From an uncultured Micrococcales bacterium (lineage in GTDB: Bacteria > Actinomycetota > Actinomycetes > S36-B12 > UBA10799), in assembly GCA_937952095.1 (NCBI GenBank), contig CALFYG010000045.1, positions 1 to 8,980 of the forward strand: a stretch of DNA of 8,980 nucleotides, in the 5' to 3' direction. Positions 1 to 6,337 of this stretch are shown here, piece by piece. The notes under the pieces were generated by a model, which was given only the letters and a program-made list of their open reading frames with translations, did not search any database and was not told where the DNA came from. Numbering within the stretch: position 1 is the stretch's first letter; each line of letters begins with the position of its first letter. Position numbers and translations under genes: made by a program.

Positions 1-754
1 CCCCCTCCTCGCGCCGCGGAGCGACGGTAGGCAACCGAAGAACGAACGCGGTCCCGGACGAATCGCTCTCGCGGCGCTTGCCATCAAACACAATTTCTCC
101 ACCGAGAACTCCGCGAACGATGTTTCGAACAATTGCAAGTCCGAGCCCCGAGCCACCGGCACCGAGCTTCGTCGTGTAAAAGGGCTCGAAGGCGCGCGCC
201 GCGACGGCGTCTGTCATGCCCACGCCGTCGTCGGCAAAGCGAATCTGTACGAGCGAATTTCGGCAGGACGCGCGGATGGTAATCGTCCCCACGTCGGTGC
301 GGTCGGGGTCCACGTAGGCGTGGAGGAGCGCGTTTTGAATCAGGTTTGCGAACACCTGCTCCAGCGGCCCCGGGTAAGAATCAAGGGAGATCGCCCCTTC
401 GAGTTCCAACTGAATGGTGACGTTCGCCGCGCGGAGTTGGGGGCGAAACGGCGCCAGGAGTTCCTCAAACATCTCATCGAGTGTAAACGTGCGGCGCCGC
501 TCGCTCGTTTGGTCGATGGCGACCGCCTTGAACTGGGCGATCAGGCGCGATGCGCGATCGTGGCTCCGCGCGAGGAGGTCGGCGGCGTCGGCGTGCTGGC
601 CCGACGCTGGTACGCCCCACGCGTCTCCCCGAGTGGTGCGGTTGGTTTCGTCGGGATCTGCGACGGCGGTGATCGTGGCGTGTGTGGAGTGTAGGTACGC
701 CGCAGCGTGCAGATCACTTATGCGACCGCAGCCGATGAATCCGACCCGAATCAT
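1..754 (-). CDS. Chimeric open frame: Gfo/Idh/MocA oxidoreductase N-terminus joined to histidine kinase ATPase domain (partial, runs off left edge)
   Basis: This is a continuous frame of 251 codons from ATG at 754-752 to the window edge with no stop. Residues 1-49 look like the Rossmann start of a Gfo/Idh/MocA dehydrogenase: MIRVGFIGCGRISDLHA gives the GxGxxxxxH pattern, then ITAVADPD (end of beta-2) and WGVP. From about residue 57 it is a sensor histidine kinase: a helix with LIAQFKAVAIDQTSERRR, N-box QVFANLIQNALLH (133-145), G1 box DDGVGM (175-180), F-box FEPFYTTK (189-196) and G2 box GSGLGLAIV (201-209). The kinase's sensor region and phosphoacceptor histidine (H-box) are absent, as is the C-terminal domain of the oxidoreductase. 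GGAGG lies just before the ATG. A fused function seems unlikely; each half is recognisable but incomplete. The kinase half uses ATT, TTT, CTT and GTT codons much more than the genes to the right. Confidence 0.72.
   Translation of the reverse strand, partial: MIRVGFIGCGRISDLHAAAYLHSTHATITAVADPDETNRTTRGDAWGVPASGQHADAADLLARSHDRASRLIAQFKAVAIDQTSERRRTFTLDEMFEELLAPFRPQLRAANVTIQLELEGAISLDSYPGPLEQVFANLIQNALLHAYVDPDRTDVGTITIRASCRNSLVQIRFADDGVGMTDAVAARAFEPFYTTKLGAGGSGLGLAIVRNIVRGVLGGEIVFDGKRRESDSSGTAFVLRLPTVAPRREEG
585..615. other. Probable junction between two unrelated genes
   Basis: On the minus strand the oxidoreductase similarity stops after WGVP (residue 49, codon ending near 608). Kinase-like sequence begins at about ADLLARSHDRAS (from codon near 586). 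The stretch between, encoding ASGQHADA, belongs clearly to neither. The frame is kept across the join, which happens one time in three by chance. I see no insertion sequence, inverted repeat or target duplication there. A chimeric contig or PCR/MDA join is the simplest explanation; an illegitimate recombination scar is the alternative. The exact base is inferred from protein family boundaries, not observed. Confidence 0.55.
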
Positions 755-781
755 GGACCCTCCAGGGTGGCGACGCCTACG

Positions 782-787
782 AGGCTA
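782..787 (-). promoter_or_regulatory. Possible -10 hexamer for the leftward oxidoreductase gene
   Basis: TAGCCT on the minus strand fits TANNNT and would place transcription start about 20 nt before the ATG at 754, leaving a short leader that contains GGAGG. If correct, this is the only gene start in the window with a leader and Shine-Dalgarno-like sequence. It is a short degenerate motif, so weakly supported. Confidence 0.25.
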
Positions 788-833
788 CTCCGGACGATCC
801 TCGCGAAGCGGGCATTCGCGACGCCGGTGGCGT

Positions 834-839
834 TATGGT
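834..839 (+). promoter_or_regulatory. -10 hexamer for leaderless MFS transporter transcript
   Basis: TATGGT matches TANNNT and ends 6 nt before GTG at 846, so transcription would begin at or next to the start codon. No Shine-Dalgarno sequence is visible. This supports GTG 846 as the true start. Confidence 0.5.
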
Positions 840-845
840 CGGGTC

Positions 846-2093
846 GTGTCGGGGACCACGCAGGTCGCAGCCCTCCAGGAGCCGACCAAGAAGGTGAACT
901 GGATCTTCTTGGTCAGCATCACGCTCGCCAACATCGGGATCCTCATGGTCCTGATCACCCCGTTGAACAACCTGCTGCCCCGCTATGCCGACGCGATCAC
1001 CGGCGGTGACGGCAAAGAAGCGGCGCTTGCGTGGGTGAGTGGCCTCGGGGCCGTCGCGGCGATGGTCTTCAACCCGTTGGCCGGCGCCTTCTCCGACCGC
1101 ACGTCGTCCCGGCTCGGTCGACGCCGGCCCTGGATCATCGGTGGTGCACTCGTGGCAGCGGGGTTGATGGTGGTGATGTCCTATCAGGACAGCATCCTCG
1201 GGCTGGCGGTCCTGTGGTTCCTGGTGCTGGCCGCGGCGAACATGGCGTTCTCCGCGATGACCGCCTACATCCCTGATCAGGTCCCCGTCGATCAGCGCGG
1301 TTTGGTGTCAGGGTTCGTTGGGCTCGCGCAGGTGCTCGGCGTGGTGGTTGGTGTCGCGTTGGTCTCCTACGTCGTGCCGGATCTACAACAGGGCACCTGG
1401 CTGGTCGCTGGGGTGATGGTCGTCCTGCTGATCCCGATGGTCACGCTCATCCCGGATGCGCGGCTGCCCAAGGAGGCGATCGCGCCCTTCCACTGGGGGC
1501 GGTTCTGGTCCGGCTTCTGGGTGAGCCCGAAGCAGTACCCCGACTTCGCCTGGGCGTGGATCACACGGTTCCTCGTCTGGCTCGGGACGGCGCTGGCCAC
1601 CATCTACCTGTTGTTCTACCTCCAGGACTTCCTGGAGTACCCACAGCCGGAGCAGGGGCAGACCACGCTGATCGGGCTGTACGGGCTGGGGACGATCGTG
1701 ACGGCGGTGATCGGTGGCCGCCTGTCGGACAAGAGCGGGAAGCGCAAGATCTACGTGATCGTGGCGTCGATCGTGATGGGCTTGTCGGTTCTCATCCTGG
1801 CCCTTGTCCCGGTGTTCGCGGCCGCCTGCATCGGTGCCTTCCTGCTCGGCACCGGGTACGGGGTGTACCTCGCTGTCGACCAGGCGCTGATCACGCAGGT
1901 CCTGCCGGCCGCTGAGGACCGCGCTCGCGACCTCGGTGTCATCAACATCGCGAACACCGCCCCGCAGATCATCGCCCCGGTGCTCGCCGCGCCCCTGGTG
2001 ACGCTGTTGGGGTACCCCGCGCTGTTCGGCGCGACCGCGGTGGTCATGGTGCTGGCGGGGATCCTGGTGCGGTTCATCCGCAGTGTCCCGTAG
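846..2093 (+). CDS. MFS transporter, GPH/SLC45-like (probable sugar:cation symporter)
   Basis: This is a 415-residue integral membrane protein with about 12 hydrophobic segments, the usual size for the Major Facilitator Superfamily. The first cytoplasmic loop carries the MFS signature GAFSDRTSSRLGRRRPW (residues 80-96), in the form seen in glycoside-pentoside-hexuronide and SLC45-type sugar transporters. The equivalent loop of the second half is GGRLSDKSGKRK (290-301). It probably imports a sugar or glycoside with a coupling ion; the substrate cannot be read from sequence. GTG 846 is chosen because the hydrophilic N-terminus MSGTTQVAALQEPTKK then precedes the first membrane helix and a -10 hexamer sits 6 nt upstream. 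The open frame extends left to 414, but that part lies antisense to the leftward gene and does not look like transporter. The next gene follows after 25 nt in the same direction. Confidence 0.85.
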   Translation: MSGTTQVAALQEPTKKVNWIFLVSITLANIGILMVLITPLNNLLPRYADAITGGDGKEAALAWVSGLGAVAAMVFNPLAGAFSDRTSSRLGRRRPWIIGGALVAAGLMVVMSYQDSILGLAVLWFLVLAAANMAFSAMTAYIPDQVPVDQRGLVSGFVGLAQVLGVVVGVALVSYVVPDLQQGTWLVAGVMVVLLIPMVTLIPDARLPKEAIAPFHWGRFWSGFWVSPKQYPDFAWAWITRFLVWLGTALATIYLLFYLQDFLEYPQPEQGQTTLIGLYGLGTIVTAVIGGRLSDKSGKRKIYVIVASIVMGLSVLILALVPVFAAACIGAFLLGTGYGVYLAVDQALITQVLPAAEDRARDLGVINIANTAPQIIAPVLAAPLVTLLGYPALFGATAVVMVLAGILVRFIRSVP

Positions 2094-2106
2094 CCACCAC
2101 CTGGCC

Positions 2107-2112
2107 TACCGT
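2107..2112 (+). promoter_or_regulatory. -10 hexamer for leaderless NmrA-like gene
   Basis: TACCGT matches TANNNT and ends 6 nt before ATG 2119. No Shine-Dalgarno sequence is present. The gene may also be read through from the transporter 25 nt upstream. The same hexamer at the same spacing precedes the dehalogenase gene. Confidence 0.5.
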
Positions 2113-2118
2113 TGAGCC

Positions 2119-2961
2119 ATGGCCAACCTGCTCGTCTCCAACGGCGACAACGAGTTCGTCGGCAAGTTGATCGAGTCGCTCATCACGAAGCACGGGGTCG
2201 AGGTCACTGCGCTGATCGACCACGGCGATCTTGAGCCGGGCTCCCACAGCCACGTGCTTGTCACGATGCCTACCGACGCCGAAGCGACGACGCGTGCGAA
2301 GGCCCTCGTGGACGCACTCGACGACGAGCACGTCCTGTTCATCGCCAACGAACTCGACCCCGAGCATCACGAGGTCATGGACCACATCAAGGCCGCCGGC
2401 AACCCGTGGACGATCGTGCACCCGGTGTCGATGATGGACTTCTCCTTCGCCGCGCTGCCACCGCAGATCCAGATGGCCGGGGTGGTGTTCGGGATCTCCG
2501 GGAACGCACCCATCGGGTTCGTCGCCGCTTCCGACATCATGCGGGTGCTGGCCACGATCATCGCCGAGGGTGGTCACGCCGGGCAGGAGTACGTCTGCAC
2601 AGGTCCGGAGGCGATCGATATGCCGACGGTGGTCGCGCACCTGTCGTCGGCCATCGGCCGCAGTGTCGACTACATCGACCTCGACGAGGATGAGCTGACG
2701 AAGTTGATGGTGCAGTACGGCCGGCAGGACCCGGAGGTGATCGAGCGTTTGATCATGAGCCACCTTCGCGCCTGGCGCGACGGTCGGGCCGATGTCGTGA
2801 CGACCACCGTTGAGGAGATCACCGGTCAGCAGCCGATGAGCGTGGCGCAATGGTTCGCCGAGCACTCCGACGACTTCGCCAAGGGCCCGTCCCTGGCGCA
2901 GCGGGCGGCAGGGGCCTTGGTCAAGGCCCGCTACAAGGATCGGATCCTGGGCTCGGGCTGA
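2119..2961 (+). CDS. NmrA-like NAD(P)-binding-fold protein (atypical SDR)
   Basis: This is a 280-residue soluble protein whose body matches the NmrA/atypical short-chain dehydrogenase family. It has NPWTIVHPVSMMDF (95-108, the family's PWTILRPxxFMxN region), then an SDIMRVLATIIAEGGHAGQEYVCTGPEA segment (138-165), then SAIGRSVDYIDL (177-188). The end resembles the family's C-terminal ITGxxPxSxAQWxxEH region (234-249). The N-terminal glycine-rich loop normally reading GATGxxG is replaced by SNGDNEFVG (7-15), so dinucleotide binding may be altered or lost. Members act as NAD(P)H-dependent reductases, quinone or azo reductases, or as redox-sensing regulators; no specific substrate can be assigned. 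It lies 25 nt after the transporter and may be co-transcribed with it. Confidence 0.78.
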   Translation: MANLLVSNGDNEFVGKLIESLITKHGVEVTALIDHGDLEPGSHSHVLVTMPTDAEATTRAKALVDALDDEHVLFIANELDPEHHEVMDHIKAAGNPWTIVHPVSMMDFSFAALPPQIQMAGVVFGISGNAPIGFVAASDIMRVLATIIAEGGHAGQEYVCTGPEAIDMPTVVAHLSSAIGRSVDYIDLDEDELTKLMVQYGRQDPEVIERLIMSHLRAWRDGRADVVTTTVEEITGQQPMSVAQWFAEHSDDFAKGPSLAQRAAGALVKARYKDRILGSG

Positions 2962-2977
2962 CGCCGGTCTTCCGTAG

Positions 2978-3028
2978 TTGTTGCCAAGTTGGGCGACACG
3001 CGGGCGAGTCTTCCCAACAGCGCAGCAA
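2978..3028. terminator. Hairpin between convergent genes, likely bidirectional terminator
   Basis: Left arms TTGTTGC (2978-2984) and GTTGGG (2988-2993) pair with right arms CCCAAC (3013-3018) and GCAGCAA (3022-3028). There is a 3/3 internal loop, one G-U wobble and a 19-nt loop. It sits in the gap between the stop of the NmrA-like gene (2961) and that of the MpaB-type gene (3032). There is no T tract, as is common in high-GC actinobacteria. Confidence 0.45.
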
Positions 3029-3031
3029 GGA

Positions 3032-3904
3032 TCAGGCGGACAGCCGTTGCTCCCCGGCCAGTCGCGCCGGCGAGGCGACCAGGGCGAACCTCAGCATTCG
3101 CAGGGAGGCATCGGCCAACACCCTGTCCACGGCCGCCAACCTCGGCGACGAGTCCAACATGTCCAACGCCCACGGCGGCAGGCTGTTCCATGCCGCGCGG
3201 GCCAGCACCCGGTACCCCGGCTTGAGAGTCAGCGGCATCGGCGCCTCGAGGATGAAGCGCTGGGTCCGGCGCACATCTGCGTCCACGCGCAGCTCCGGGC
3301 GGAAGTCGTTGAAGGCATCGACCAACTCCGCGACGGTTGTCGGTGGGTCCAGGACGCCCATCGCGCGCGCGACCACCGCCATGTCGCGCACGTAGGCATC
3401 GGGATCGATCCGGCCGTCGCGGCCGTAGTCGAGGTACGCGCGCAGCATCGAATCGGTCAGCGCGATATGCACCCACAGCAGCAACCGGGGGTCCTGCGCA
3501 GAGTACGGCCGGCCGTCCGGCGCGGTGCCCTGCACACGGGCGTGCATCGACTGGATCGCACCGATCGTCTGCTCGGCCAGCGACTCTGAGCCATAGGTCG
3601 TCGCGGCGATGAAGGCCCCGGTGCGCTGCAGCCGCCCGAAGGGGTCCTCGCGGTACGTCGAGTGCCGGTCCACACCGGCGAGCGCGAGAGGATGCAGCGC
3701 CTGCAGCAGCAGCGAGCGGATCCCGCCGAGGAACGTCGCCACCGACCCGTGCACCGTCCAGATCGCGTCGCCGGGGACAAACCACCCCGGGGCGCCGGGC
3801 GGCTGTGAAATCGCGCGCGCGACCTCACTGGCACCGTCGGTGCGCCCCGAGAGGATCTCCCGGACCTGCCCCGCGAGCGGAGCCAGCGCCACTTCAACAC
3901 CCAT
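3032..3904 (-). CDS. MpaB/DUF2236-family oxygenase-like protein
   Basis: This 290-residue protein matches the DUF2236 (ER-bound oxygenase MpaB/latex-clearing Lcp-related) family. The signature block is LLLQALHPLALAGVDRHSTYREDPFGRLQRTGAFI (about 65-99), with conserved H71, H81, D87, R91 and T95. It is followed by MHARVQGTAPDGRPYSAQDPRLLLWVHIAL (120-149), with H121, W144 and H146. Characterised relatives (rubber oxygenase Lcp, fungal MpaB) are b-type haem proteins or oxygenases that cleave C=C bonds; the substrate here is unknown. No signal peptide or membrane anchor is evident, so it is probably cytoplasmic. The ATG at 3904-3902 has no Shine-Dalgarno sequence. The gene is divergent from the MDR gene, with 54 bp between starts. 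Confidence 0.85.
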   Translation of the reverse strand: MGVEVALAPLAGQVREILSGRTDGASEVARAISQPPGAPGWFVPGDAIWTVHGSVATFLGGIRSLLLQALHPLALAGVDRHSTYREDPFGRLQRTGAFIAATTYGSESLAEQTIGAIQSMHARVQGTAPDGRPYSAQDPRLLLWVHIALTDSMLRAYLDYGRDGRIDPDAYVRDMAVVARAMGVLDPPTTVAELVDAFNDFRPELRVDADVRRTQRFILEAPMPLTLKPGYRVLARAAWNSLPPWALDMLDSSPRLAAVDRVLADASLRMLRFALVASPARLAGEQRLSA

Positions 3905-3910
3905 CTACCC

Positions 3911-3916
3911 ACCGTC
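3911..3916 (-). promoter_or_regulatory. -10-like hexamer for leaderless MpaB-type gene
   Basis: On the minus strand GACGGT fits NANNNT (first T replaced by G) and ends 6 nt before the ATG at 3904. It is weaker than the exact TANNNT sites in this window, but the spacing is the same. Confidence 0.35.
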
Positions 3917-3946
3917 GCAGTGGTGGGGCCGGTGCGCAATCGGTGC

Positions 3947-3952
3947 CAGACT
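3947..3952 (+). promoter_or_regulatory. -10-like hexamer for leaderless MDR gene
   Basis: CAGACT fits NANNNT (first T replaced by C) and ends 6 nt before ATG 3959. It supports this start over the in-frame ATG at 3920, which would add 13 residues and lies inside the divergent promoter region. Confidence 0.38.
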
Positions 3953-3958
3953 GTCCAG

Positions 3959-4909
3959 ATGCGCGCAGCAGTGAGACACACCTATGGCGGGCCGGTCGCC
4001 ATCGAGCAGGTCGACCCGCCGCAGATCGCCGACGACGAGGTGCTCGTGGAGGTGCGCGCTGCGGGACTCGACCGCGGCGTGCTGCACCTGTGGGAAGGCA
4101 CCCCCTACGCGCTGCGGCTCGTGTTCGGTCTTCGGCGACCCAAGAACCCGGTGCTCGGACTCGATGTCGCCGGACGTGTGGCAGAGGTGGGCTCTGCGGT
4201 CAGCGGCTTCGCCGTCGGCGACGAGGTGTGCGGCATCGCGCGCGGGTCCTTCGCCGAACTCGCAGCCGCCCCCGCTGCCAAGGTGGTGCACAAGCCCGCC
4301 GACCTGGGATTCGACGAGGCGGCGGCGCTACCGATCTCTGGACTCACCGGCCTGCAGGCGGTGCGCGAGGCGGGGGTTCGCGCTGGGCAACGGGTTGCGG
4401 TGCTCGGAGCCTCCGGGGGTGTGGGCATCTACGTGGTCCAGATCGCCCACGCGGCAGGTGCCCACGTGACGGCGGTGTGCAGCCCCGCCAAGGCCGCTCT
4501 CGTCCGGGAACTCGGCGCCGACGAAGTGCTCGACTACGCGAACCCGATGCCGCAGGGTGCCTTCGACGTGGTGTTCGCCATCGGCGGCAACCTGCCGGTC
4601 AGGTCGCTGCGGGCGATGCTCACCGAGCGTGGCGTCCTGCTCGTGATCGGAGGTGAAGGCGGTGGGCAGATCCTGGGGATCGGCCGGCAGATCCGGGCGG
4701 TGATGTGGAACCCCCTGGTCGGTCAGCGCATGGGAATGCTGGTGTCCAAGGAGTCCGGCGAGGATCTGCAGGTCCTGATGGACATGGTCGTGGCGGGATC
4801 GGTGCACCCGGTGATCGGTGCCCGCTATCCGTTGGAGCAGGCCGGGCAGGCGCTCAACGACATGGCTGCCGGCCGGCTTCGGGGCAAAGCAGTGATCGAG
4901 GTCGGGTGA
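3959..4909 (+). CDS. Zinc-independent MDR-family NAD(P)H:quinone oxidoreductase / alcohol dehydrogenase
   Basis: This 316-residue protein belongs to the medium-chain dehydrogenase/reductase superfamily. An N-terminal GroES-like domain begins MRAAVRHTYGGPVAIEQVDPPQ. It contains the DRGVLHLWEGTPYALRLVFGLRRPKNPVLGLDVAGRVAEVG block (38-78), typical of a zinc-free actinobacterial subgroup. The NAD(P)-binding Rossmann loop is VLGASGGVGIYVVQIA (148-163). The cysteine/histidine ligands of the catalytic zinc in true alcohol dehydrogenases are not seen, so it likely reduces quinones or enones, or oxidises an alcohol, without metal; the substrate is unknown. The start at 3959 matches the family's MRA start. 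It is divergently arranged with the MpaB-type gene, so the two may share control. The stop lies in the left end of a large inverted repeat. Confidence 0.85.
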   Translation: MRAAVRHTYGGPVAIEQVDPPQIADDEVLVEVRAAGLDRGVLHLWEGTPYALRLVFGLRRPKNPVLGLDVAGRVAEVGSAVSGFAVGDEVCGIARGSFAELAAAPAAKVVHKPADLGFDEAAALPISGLTGLQAVREAGVRAGQRVAVLGASGGVGIYVVQIAHAAGAHVTAVCSPAKAALVRELGADEVLDYANPMPQGAFDVVFAIGGNLPVRSLRAMLTERGVLLVIGGEGGGQILGIGRQIRAVMWNPLVGQRMGMLVSKESGEDLQVLMDMVVAGSVHPVIGARYPLEQAGQALNDMAAGRLRGKAVIEVG

Positions 4910-5025
4910 CCGTGGCGTACCGAACTGGTTGACTCGGGTCGCGACACGCCGTCCGCGGTGTGCACCAATCGGCGTGTCGCGCTGACCGACTGCTTCGGCC
5001 AACCAGTTCAGTACGTGCGGTGACC
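4905..5025. repeat. 121-bp imperfect inverted repeat between the MDR and dehalogenase genes
   Basis: From the outside in: GGTGACC (4905-4911) and GGTGACC (5019-5025), a near-palindrome that also forms a direct repeat. Then CGTAC (4916-4920) pairs with GTACG (5011-5015). After one C/A mismatch, GAACTGGTT (4922-4930) pairs with AACCAGTTC (5001-5009). An unequal internal loop of 10 and 20 nt follows, then GCGACACGCC (4941-4950) pairs perfectly with GGCGTGTCGC (4971-4980) around a 20-nt loop. The structure begins at the stop codon of the MDR gene and its right arm covers the likely -35 region of the dehalogenase promoter. It could be a terminator, an operator with two AACNNGTT sites, or a small palindromic mobile repeat; the sequence alone does not decide. 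Confidence 0.75.
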
Positions 5026-5027
5026 AC

Positions 5028-5033
5028 TACCGT
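5028..5033 (+). promoter_or_regulatory. -10 hexamer for leaderless haloalkane dehalogenase transcript
   Basis: TACCGT matches TANNNT and ends 6 nt before ATG 5040. No Shine-Dalgarno sequence is present. The -35 region about 17 nt upstream would lie in the right arm of the inverted repeat, so that repeat could affect expression. Confidence 0.52.
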
Positions 5034-5039
5034 CGAGCT

Positions 5040-5918
5040 ATGGAGATCTTGCGCACCCCCGACGACCGATTCGCCGACCTGCCCGACTTCCCGTGGCAGC
5101 CGAAGTATGTGGACATCAACGGCATGCGGATGGCCTACGTCGATGAGGGTGAGGGGGAGCAGACCGTGCTGTGCCTGCACGGGGAACCGACGTGGAGTTA
5201 CCTGTACCGCAAGATGATCCCGGTGTTCCTCGAGGCGGGGATGCGGGTGGTGGCTCCGGACTGGTTCGGTTTCGGTCGCAGCGACAAACCCGAGGCCGAC
5301 GCCGACTACACGTGGGACTTCCACCACTCGTCGATGTTGCGGTTCGTGGAGTCGCTGGGTCTCGAGAACGTGACCCTGGTGGTCCAGGACTGGGGTGGCC
5401 TGCTCGGGCTCACGCTGCCCGTGAGCCACCCGGAGATGATCCAGCGGCTGCTCATCATGAACACCGGGTTCGGTGTGGGCACCAAACCCACCGACGGCTT
5501 CCTCGCGTGGCGTGACTACGTCGCCAACACCCCGGACTTCAACGTCGGTGAACTGATGGGCCGCGCCGAGCCGAGCCTGACCCCGGCGGAGGTCGCGGCC
5601 TACGACGCACCCTTCCCCGACCACCGGTACAAGGCCGGTGTCCGCCGGTTCCCGATGCTGGTACCGACCACCGAGGACGCCGACGGCGTCGAGGTCTCTC
5701 GCGCGGCCGCGATGTGGTGGGCCAGCGAGTTCGACGGCGAGTCCTTCATGGCGATCGGCATGCAGGACCCGGTGCTCGGCGAGCAGGTCATGAACCTGAT
5801 GCACAAGTTCATCAAGGGCTGCCCGGAACCGATGCGAGTGGAGGCCGGGCATTTCGTGCAGGAGCACGGCGAGCCGATCGCCCGCGCGGCCCTGCAGTCG
5901 TGGGGCTTGTTGCCCTAG
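5040..5918 (+). CDS. Haloalkane dehalogenase, HLD-I (DhlA/DhmA-like)
   Basis: This 292-residue alpha/beta-hydrolase replaces a carbon-bound halogen by hydroxyl, releasing halide and alcohol, without cofactor, probably in the cytoplasm. The DhlA-type motifs are all present: oxyanion segment HGEPTW (47-52), nucleophile elbow VVQDWGG (114-120) with Asp117 and halide-binding Trp118, cap-domain Trp157 in LAWRDY (matching the second halide-binding Trp of DhlA), acid Asp243 in AIGMQDPVLG (238-247), and His271 in AGHFVQEHGEPIAR (269-282). The cap segment TPAEVAAYDAPFPDHRYKAGVRRFP (181-205) also follows DhlA closely. The acid position and HGEPTW favour subfamily HLD-I over HLD-II. Natural substrates of many such homologues are unknown. 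It is preceded by the large inverted repeat and ends in a shared CTAG stop with the convergent PPOX gene. Confidence 0.9.
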   Translation: MEILRTPDDRFADLPDFPWQPKYVDINGMRMAYVDEGEGEQTVLCLHGEPTWSYLYRKMIPVFLEAGMRVVAPDWFGFGRSDKPEADADYTWDFHHSSMLRFVESLGLENVTLVVQDWGGLLGLTLPVSHPEMIQRLLIMNTGFGVGTKPTDGFLAWRDYVANTPDFNVGELMGRAEPSLTPAEVAAYDAPFPDHRYKAGVRRFPMLVPTTEDADGVEVSRAAAMWWASEFDGESFMAIGMQDPVLGEQVMNLMHKFIKGCPEPMRVEAGHFVQEHGEPIARAALQSWGLLP

Positions 5919-6337
5919 GCGCGGAACATCGTCTCCACGCCCCGGGCCGGGCGCCACAGCCGGATTCGCAGGCGCGGTGGGGTCTCGTCGGTCAGCCCGG
6001 TGAAGACCACCGACGTCACGTCGATCCGGAAACGACCGGGGCTCACCTCCACAGCGACGCCGGAGAACTTGGCCTCGCCCTCCCAGTCATCGCCGATCGG
6101 GTCGATCGTCGGGCTGTGGATCGCCACCCGCGGATCGCGCCGCAGGTCGAGGGCTTTGCGGGCATCGTCGGGGGTGCCGATGTAGACCTGGCCGTCGGTG
6201 AACTCCACCTCGGTGCCACTGATGCGGGGTGCGCCGTCGGCCCGCAGGGTCGCCATCGTGCAGTGCTTGCGGCGGGTGAAGGCCGCTTTGACATCCGCTG
6301 CGAGCGACGGGTCGTCGGTTTCGAGTTCACTGATCAT
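5915..6337 (-). CDS. PPOX-class (pyridoxamine 5'-phosphate oxidase-like) split-barrel oxidoreductase
   Basis: This is a 140-residue single-domain protein with the FMN/F420-binding split-barrel pattern. It has AFTRRKHCTMATLRADGAPRISGTEVEFTDGQVYIGT (19-55), then KALDLRRDPRVAIHSP (61-76). Small actinobacterial proteins of this type use F420 or flavin, or bind haem or biliverdin; cofactor and substrate are not certain here. ATG at 6337-6335 is preferred. A TTG at 6346 would add three residues and neither has a Shine-Dalgarno sequence. The ATG overlaps the last 11 nt of the upstream acyltransferase gene, so the two are probably co-transcribed and translationally coupled. The stop TAG is the reverse complement of the dehalogenase stop at the same CTAG. 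Confidence 0.8.
   Translation of the reverse strand: MISELETDDPSLAADVKAAFTRRKHCTMATLRADGAPRISGTEVEFTDGQVYIGTPDDARKALDLRRDPRVAIHSPTIDPIGDDWEGEAKFSGVAVEVSPGRFRIDVTSVVFTGLTDETPPRLRIRLWRPARGVETMFRA

Noticed and set aside
414..845. Leftward extension of the MFS transporter frame to ATG 414
   Set aside because: The added 144 residues are arginine/serine-rich without membrane or transporter character and lie antisense to the histidine-kinase/oxidoreductase frame, whose motifs are clear. GTG 846 with its -10 hexamer fits the family N-terminus.
2074..2865. 263-codon minus-strand open frame
   Set aside because: It lies antisense to the NmrA-like gene. The translation is His/Arg/Val/Asp-rich, typical of the reverse frame of a GC-rich gene, while the plus strand shows real family motifs.
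4922..5009. KstR-type sterol-regulon operator
   Set aside because: Both AACTGGTT and AACCAGTT fit AACNNGTT, but the flanking T and A of TNNAACNNGTTNNA are missing at the left copy and no sterol gene is adjacent; the match is too weak to call.
4905..5025. Integron attC site
   Set aside because: The size and folded shape are suggestive, but the ends do not give the required RYYYAAC and GTTRRRY core pair, and no integrase or cassette array is present.
4854..5957. 367-codon minus-strand open frame
   Set aside because: It is antisense to the dehalogenase with its complete catalytic motifs; the translation shows only shadow-frame composition.
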